Shown here: positions 56,906-64,000 of the stretch, piece after piece
Layout of the letters: the number at the start of each line of letters is the position of its first letter
Position numbering within the stretch: the stretch's first letter is position 1
Source of the DNA: Hypoxylon rubiginosum
Taxonomy: Eukaryota; Ascomycota; Sordariomycetes; Xylariales; Hypoxylaceae
Direction: 5' to 3'
Assembly (NCBI GenBank): GCA_902806565.1
Contig: CADCXA010000052.1
Location: 24,158 to 88,157 of the forward strand
Length of the DNA: 64,000 bases
Made by a program: the position numbers and the translations under genes
Notes under the pieces: generated by a model
Told to the model about the DNA's origin: nothing
Database searches by the model: none
Seen by the model: only the letters and a program-made list of their open reading frames with translations

Positions 56906-59900
56906 ATAACTAAAAATATTTTATAAAAAAAACTTAAAAAAAAGTTTTATTAATAATATATTATTAATTTATTTTTATAAAAAAAGTTAATTATTTAGAA
57001 AAATTACGTTAAATATAATTATAAAATATATAATTTTATAATTAATAAAAAAAAAAATATATATTATAAAAAAAAAAAAAATTTAAATATAACTTAAATT
57101 ATTTTTATATATTTTAATTATTAGAAGTTTTAAATTACTAGGTTTTATAAGCCGGGTTTATATAATAAACTAAGTGGTTTTTTTATTATATAAATTATTA
57201 ATATATAATATATATTTTATAATTAAAAAAAAAAACCTATTATAAAAATAAGAAAAAAAATTAATAATTAATTTAAAATAAAAGTTATTTTTAATGTTAA
57301 AATAAAGATTATAATTAATTTTATTTAAAGAAAAATTATTTTTAATTATAAAACCTTTTTATTAATAAAATATAATAAAAACTTAAAATTTAAAAAAACT
57401 TTTAAAAAAACTTATTTAAAAATAAAAATAAAAAAAAGGATAAGCTTTTTTTATTATCATAAAATATAAAACTAAATCAAAGTTAATTATAAAAAAATTA
57501 TTAAAAGATTTTCTTAAATTTTAAATAAAAATAATAAAAACTAAATATTATATTTACTTAAAATTATTTAAATTAATTAAATATTAATTAAATTTAATAA
57601 AATTTCTTTATATAAAATTATATATAAATAAAAAGTTATAATATTTATTAAAATTATAATTTTTATATAATAAATATTTAAATAAAAGAATATAAAAAAT
57701 TATAAAAAACTTTTAATAATTTAAATAAAACTTTTAAAAATTAATTATTATTTTTATAAAAAAAAAAAATTTATAGTTAAATAAAAAAATAAAAAATATA
57801 TAAAATAAATTAAAAATATAATATTTTTTATAATATTAATATTTTAAATAAAAATAAGTTTTTATAAGAAATTAAATTTATATTATAATATATATATAAA
57901 GTTATATATAACGTTAATATAACTTATTTTAAACTATATTTATAAGTTACATTTTACGTTTTAAAACTTAGTTATAATTAATTTATAATTAAATATAATT
58001 ATTATTTTTATATATATTTTAATATTACTAATTTTTTTATTATTATTATTAATTTAATAGTTTTATTATAATTAATTAAAACCTTATTTAATTAATTAAA
58101 TTTATAAAAAAAATAAATATAATATTTATAAATTAAATAATATTATCTTAAAATTTATATTTTTAAAAAACTAGTTTAAGTCTTTTATAAAAAATAAATA
58201 AAAATAGTAGAAATTTAATAACGTTTTTAACGATTTTTATATTATAAAATTAAATAATAAATAATTTAATTAAAATAAAAACAACATTTTTTATAATAAA
58301 AAAAAATATTAAAACATTTAATTACTTTATAAATTAGAAAATAATAAGCTTAACTATTAAAAATTATAATATAAAAATTTATTAAAATAACTTATATTAA
58401 AATAAATATATTTTAATTAATAATAAAATAAAATAATAAACTATTAAAACTGTTTTAAAAAAAAATTATTTTTAAAAATAAGGTTTTTTAATTATAATAA
58501 ATTAAAATCCACCTTTTTAAAAAAAAAAAAATATATATATATTATTATATTAAACTTTAAAATATTTACTAGCTTTAAATCACGTTAATTAATATAAAAA
58601 TAAAATAATTATTAACTTAAAAAAAATAAAAGAAAATAATTATATTTATATTTAATATTATAACTAAGAATTTATAAATATATAATATATAATTAATATA
58701 TAATTAAAAAAACCTTATTTAAAATATTTTATTTTATTTTATTTTTATAAACTTTAAATTTTTATTATTTAAAGTTAATTTATTTTTTTAATTTTTAGTT
58801 TATTTTTTATTTACCTTAAAATTAAACTAATTTTATTAATAAAATAAAAAAGCGTAATATTTAATATAAAAACTTTATTTTTTATTTTACCTAGCTTAAA
58901 ATTTTAATATTAAACCATTAAAATTAAATTAATAAATTTTTTAATATAAAATCTTTAAATAAAAAAAGATCTTAATATTTTTAAACTTAGAAATTCCTAA
59001 ATTAATAGTTTTAAAATTTATACTTTTTACTAAATATTAAAATAATATAAATACTATAAAATTTTTTTATAATATTAAAAATAAACTTATAGTTAAAAAA
59101 AAGTTATATTTTAATATAATTAATAAAATTAAATATTTTTATATAATGTTAATAATATTAATAAACTATTTTATTTAATAAATTATATATTTAAATAAAA
59201 AGATTAAAAATATAATAATTATTTTATATAAACTTATTAAAATAATTATTTAAAAAACTTATATATTTAATATTAATAAATAAAAATAATAATTATTTTA
59301 AAAGTAACCATTTAAAAAAAAAATAATAATTTTATAAAAAACTAGTTATTTATTAAAAACTTTTATTAAATATTTTTTAAAAAATACATTAACTAGTAAT
59401 AAAACTATTAAATATATAGAAATTTATATTATAAATTATTTAATAAATTATATTAATTAAACGTTTTTATTAAATTATTAAGTTTTATTAACTTATAAAT
59501 ACTTATTATTAATATAAAACCTAGTAGTTAAAAATAAAGATTTTAATTAAAAGTTTATTAAGTTATTTATTAAAAATATTAAAAATAATAAAATTAAAAG
59601 TTTTATTATTATATTAAACTTTAAAAAGTTATAAAAATTAATAACTTAAAAAAATATAAACTGTAATAGTTGTTTTAATTTAAAATTTATTTTAACCAGT
59701 AAAAATTATAATATAAATTAAAAATTAACTTTTATATTTAAAATAAATTAATTAAAAATAATAAATTATTTATTTATTTATAATTATTTATATATTAAAA
59801 GCGATAATTAATTAAAAATAAATATAATATTAAAAGTTTAACTTATTTATTAAACGTTAATTTAAATATTAAAATTTTAAAAAAACTAATTATAATATAT

Positions 59901-62184
59901 TTTATTTATAATAAAATATAATTTCTTAAATAATTTTAATAAAAGTTTTATATTAAACTAATTTTAAAAAAATAAATTAAAATTATAATTATAAAAAACA
60001 AACAATATATTTATAAAAATATTTTAAATTTAAAAACAAGTTTTAATATTTATTTTAAATTCTTTTTAAAATATATATTTAAATATAAAAATAATATCAT
60101 TAAAATGAAAAAATAATAATAAAAATACTATGTTAAATTTAGAATTTTCATAGTATTTTTAAATATATTATATAATAATAAACTTTATAACGTTATTATT
60201 ATTATTAAGCGTTTTAAATATTTTTAAATAAATAAAAGTAAATATAATTATTATATTTTAAATACTTTTTATTATTTAAAAAAAACTAAAAAATTAAAAA
60301 AAAAAGAAAATATAAAAAATAAAAACTATTATAAAATTCTTAGCTTTTTATTATTTTAAAAAAAACAGGTACCGTTAATTAAAAACTAATTTATATATTA
60401 TATTAATATTTTATTAGTTTATAATTAAAATTAATAAAAACTTATTTATATAATAAACTATTTAATAAAATATTTATATAAAATTATATAAATATAAAAG
60501 ATATTTAGTATTTTCTTTTTACTTTAATTAATGTAGTTTATTTTATATTTTTTTTTTTTTTTTTTTAAAAATTTAAAATTATAATATTTTATAATTATAA
60601 TAATAATATATAAAAAAATAAAAATAATATTTATTAATATTATAAACTTTTAAAAAAATTTTTATTATATTAATAATATTATTAATTAATAAAAGTATTA
60701 ATTAAAGTTTTTAAAATTTATAATAATAACGTTTTTTTTTTAATTAAAACTAAATTTATATATTATAATTATATTATAAAATATTTTATTTTTATTAAAA
60801 ATAGATTTTAAACTTTAATATAAAAAACTTATATTTATAATTATAAGCTTTTTAATTTTATATAAAAATAAAAGGTATAATAAATTATTAAAAACTAAAA
60901 AATTTTAATTATTTATTATAAAAAATATATTATTTATTAAATTAATTTATAAAATTAAAATATTATAAACTTTAAAAAATTATAAAATAAATAATTTTAA
61001 TAATATTATATTTATTTTAATTAAATAATATAACTTATAATTTATTTTTTTAATAACTTATTATAGTTTTATAATATTAAATAAAAACTTTAATAATTAT
61101 ATAATTTTTTATTTTTATATAAAATTAATTAATATAATAAAGAAATAAGTATATATTTTTAATATTTTTATAAATAAAATAAGCTTTTTTTTTATTAAAA
61201 TATAAGTATTATTTATAAATTTAAATAAAATATATAATAATAATAAATAAGGAATAATAATTAAAAACCTTAAAAACTTATATTAAATTTAAATTATCTT
61301 TTAAAATAATAAATAAATATATAGTTATTAAATAATATATATTTTTTATTTATTATTTAAAAAGTTAACTATTTTATTTTAATTATTAAAAAATAAAAAT
61401 CTTAATTAAATTTTAATTTTAAATATTTTTATAAAAATAATATTTAAATATATTAAAATTAAAATAATTATTAAAAAATCTTTATTTATTAATTGGTTTA
61501 TAATATTAGTTAAATTAATATATAATCTTATATTTAAAATAAGCTTAATAAAATTATAATTTATAGTAATTAATATAATTAAAAACATTAAAAATAACTT
61601 TTTAAATTTTAAGTTTATAAAAAAAAAAAAAAGTAAAGTTAAAAATAGTTTAAAAAAAAACGTTATTATTATAATTATTTTTAATAAAATTATATAAAAA
61701 ACTAAAACTTAATATTTTTTTAAGAATAAAATTAACTTTAAAAAATAATATAAATATTTATTAAATTTTAATTATAACTTAGTTTTTTAAATAAATTTAA
61801 TTTAAAAAATTAAATATAAATAAAAATTATTTATACTAGTTAATAAATAAGTAACTAATATATAAAAAATTATAGTAAATAAACTATAATTTATTAATTT
61901 TTTTAATTAAATAAATTAAAATTAATATATTATTTTAATTAATATAATTAATAAATTATTTAAAACTAAAAAACTGTTAATAAAAAAAAACGTTTTATAT
62001 TAATTAAGAAGTAAAAAAGAATTAGTAATTTTATAAAATTAAATAATAAAAATAAACTTATAATATAACTTATAAAAAAAGTTTTAAAATAAACTAATTA
62101 ATTTAATATAAAAAAAATAATAAATGGTTTTTTTTTATAAATTTAAATTAAAATAAAACCTTATTTAAATTTAAAAAAATGTTA

Positions 62185-62465
62185 TAATAAAATATAGTAA
62201 TTACCTTTTTATAAAATTTTATATAATTATTTTATAATTAAATTTTTTTTAAAATTTCTTTTTAAAAAAACTTATAAAAGTTTTTATATAACTAAATAAC
62301 TATATATTATAAAAATACATATTTTTTTATAAGATATTTTAAATACGTTAATTAAAATGTTTTTTAACTTATTTTTTAAATTAAATATAATTTAAAATAA
62401 ATAACAGTATAATTGTTATTTAAATTAAAAATTATTAATATAAAAATAAAACTTTTTTATAATAT
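62185..62465 (+). repeat. Dispersed repeat copy 2
   Basis: Second copy of 49170-49450, with matching landmarks through AATTGTTATTTAAATT and ATTATTAATATAAAAATAAA, after which the two diverge. It contains a few insertions and deletions of one to several bases relative to copy 1. Confidence 0.72.
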
Positions 62466-64000
62466 AAAAAAAATATTATAAATAAAATAAAAATTATATT
62501 AAAAACTTATTAAAAAAACGTTTTATTAATATAAAAACTTAAAAATTATTTAGAAAAATATTTTTTAAATAAATAAAAAAAGATTATTTTAAACGTTATA
62601 TTTAAATATAATTTTAATTAAAAATTAAAAGAATAAACTTAATTATAAAAAAAAATTAAATTTTAAATTATATATAAATATATATTTATAAATTTAATAA
62701 ATATAAATATTTTTTAATATATAAAATTAAATTTATTATATAAAAAATTTAATAAAAAAAGTTATAATTAAATAAAATATATATTATTAATAATAATTAT
62801 TTATTTTAACTTTAAAATAAAATAAAATAATATAATAAATGTTTTTATATATATTATTATAATAAATAAAATTTTTATATATATATTATTAAAATATTAA
62901 AAAAAAAATATAATTTTATAATTATATAAGGCTTTTTATAAATTAAAAACTTTATTATTATTTTAATAAATAAAACTTTTAAAATTTTTATTAAAATTAA
63001 ACTTTATTAAAAGTATAATTATATAATTTATATATATATATATAAATATTATCTTTAAAAAAATAACTATATTTAAAACTTAAATAATTATATTAATTTT
63101 AATATATTATTTTTATTTTATTAATTTTTTATATTTTTTAATTAATTATATTATAATATATAATATAATAGTTATACTTTATTTATTAATAAAATTTAAA
63201 AATATATTATATAAATTATATTATTATATTAACAAAAAAATATTAATATTTTTTTATAAATAATATTTTTTATATAATATAATTTTTATTAATCTTTTAT
63301 ATAATATTTAAATTATATATATTTTATTTTACTTATTTTATGTTAATAACTTTTTATATAATAAATTATATAAAATTATTAATATAAAGTTTTAAAATAT
63401 AGATTTTTAAAATTATATAATATTTATTTATAGTTTTAATAAATAAAAATAATTAATAATTAAAAAATATATTAATTCTAAATTAAAATAATTTAAAACT
63501 ATTAATTATATATAACTTTTAATATAAAATATATTTTACATATAATATAAATAATTAAAATATAAAAAATATAATTATATAATATTTAAAAATAATTAAA
63601 ATTTAAAAATATAAATATATATTAATAGTTTTATAATATATTTATATAATAAAATAATTAATATAATATTATTTTATAAAATATATATAATTTAAATATT
63701 ATATAAAAAATTAATAAAAATTATATTACGTAAAAAATATTATTTTTTTTTATATAAATAATATAATTATAATATATAAAAAAAATAATAAAATATTAAA
63801 TAATTAAAAGAAAATAAAGTTTAATTATAAGATAATAAGAATAAAGTTATTATATTAAGTTATAACTAAATTATAATATTAATAATTACTTTTTATATTA
63901 TATTTATTTATTTTCTTTATTATAAATAATTTTATTTATTTAATTTATATTAATATATAGTTTTTATAATATATTTATATAATAAAATATTAATATAATA

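Larger units (their letters stand above)
45852..64000. other. AT-rich, RIP-type block reaching the window end
   Basis: Over 18 kb with very little G or C, no open frame longer than 60 codons and almost no CpA or TpG, the pattern of heavily RIP-mutated repeats. Its left edge is inside the dynamin relic, not at a transposon end. No protein family can be recognised. It contains a related terminal-repeat copy at about 56036, a dispersed repeat pair at 49170/62185, a second pair at 55800/56755 and a 13-bp minisatellite at 49908; these are listed separately. No CRISPR, tRNA or rRNA seen. Telomere repeats (TTAGGG) are absent. Confidence 0.8.

Noticed and set aside
61406..61588. 60-codon minus frame in the AT block
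   Set aside because: Composed almost only of I, L, N, K and F as AT-rich DNA must give; no evidence of a gene.

Overview
The window looks like chromosome of a filamentous ascomycete (Pezizomycotina, probably Sordariomycetes-like; I cannot name the species). The reasons are short GT-AG introns of about 47-130 nt with CTAAC/CTGAC branch points, a Zn(II)2Cys6 regulator, HET, DUF6604 and PTH11-like genes, and a sharply bipartite base composition. Gene-bearing islands of ordinary composition (about 1-7.7 kb, 17.8-41.1 kb and 41.6-45.8 kb) alternate with extremely AT-rich blocks (about 7.75-17.8 kb and 45.85-64 kb, by eye roughly one G or C per ten bases). CpA and TpG look scarce in those blocks, as expected from repeat-induced point mutation (RIP).

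Layout: a 5'-truncated ankyrin-repeat gene; a PTH11/rhodopsin-type membrane protein with an apparent 8-nt microexon; a glutathione S-transferase with a GC-AG intron and an apparent 1-nt frameshift; a three-exon cytochrome P450. Next comes a 10.08-kb AT block that appears to be one RIP-eroded DNA transposon, with short terminal inverted repeats, TA at both ends and mirrored subterminal repeats. It begins 74 bp upstream of the P450 start codon. The second island holds a 90-aa hydrophobic protein, a GMC oxidoreductase, an SDR pseudogene, a 719-aa membrane protein, a Zn2Cys6 regulator, the housekeeping nucleoporin SEH1, an alkaline phosphatase pseudogene, a 532-bp MITE-like element, a DUF6604 protein followed in tandem by a HET protein, a small PTH11-like relic and a GH64 beta-1,3-glucanase pseudogene. 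A third stretch has a regulator-like gene split by a 427-bp AT-rich MITE, a C-terminal relic of an adenylate-forming reductase, an F-box-like gene, and a GTPase-less dynamin-like pseudogene whose last exon grades into the second AT block.

The main result is that several decayed genes here (GH64 glucanase, dynamin-like, alkaline phosphatase, SDR) are ordinary metabolic or cellular genes, not transposons. In the first two, reading frame is largely kept while Trp and Gln codons have become stops by the C-to-T/G-to-A changes that RIP makes. The region therefore reads as a graveyard of duplicated host genes beside RIP blocks, with intact housekeeping (SEH1) and recognition-type genes (DUF6604, HET, ankyrin) between them. 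All family calls rest on motifs read by eye; no database search was run.
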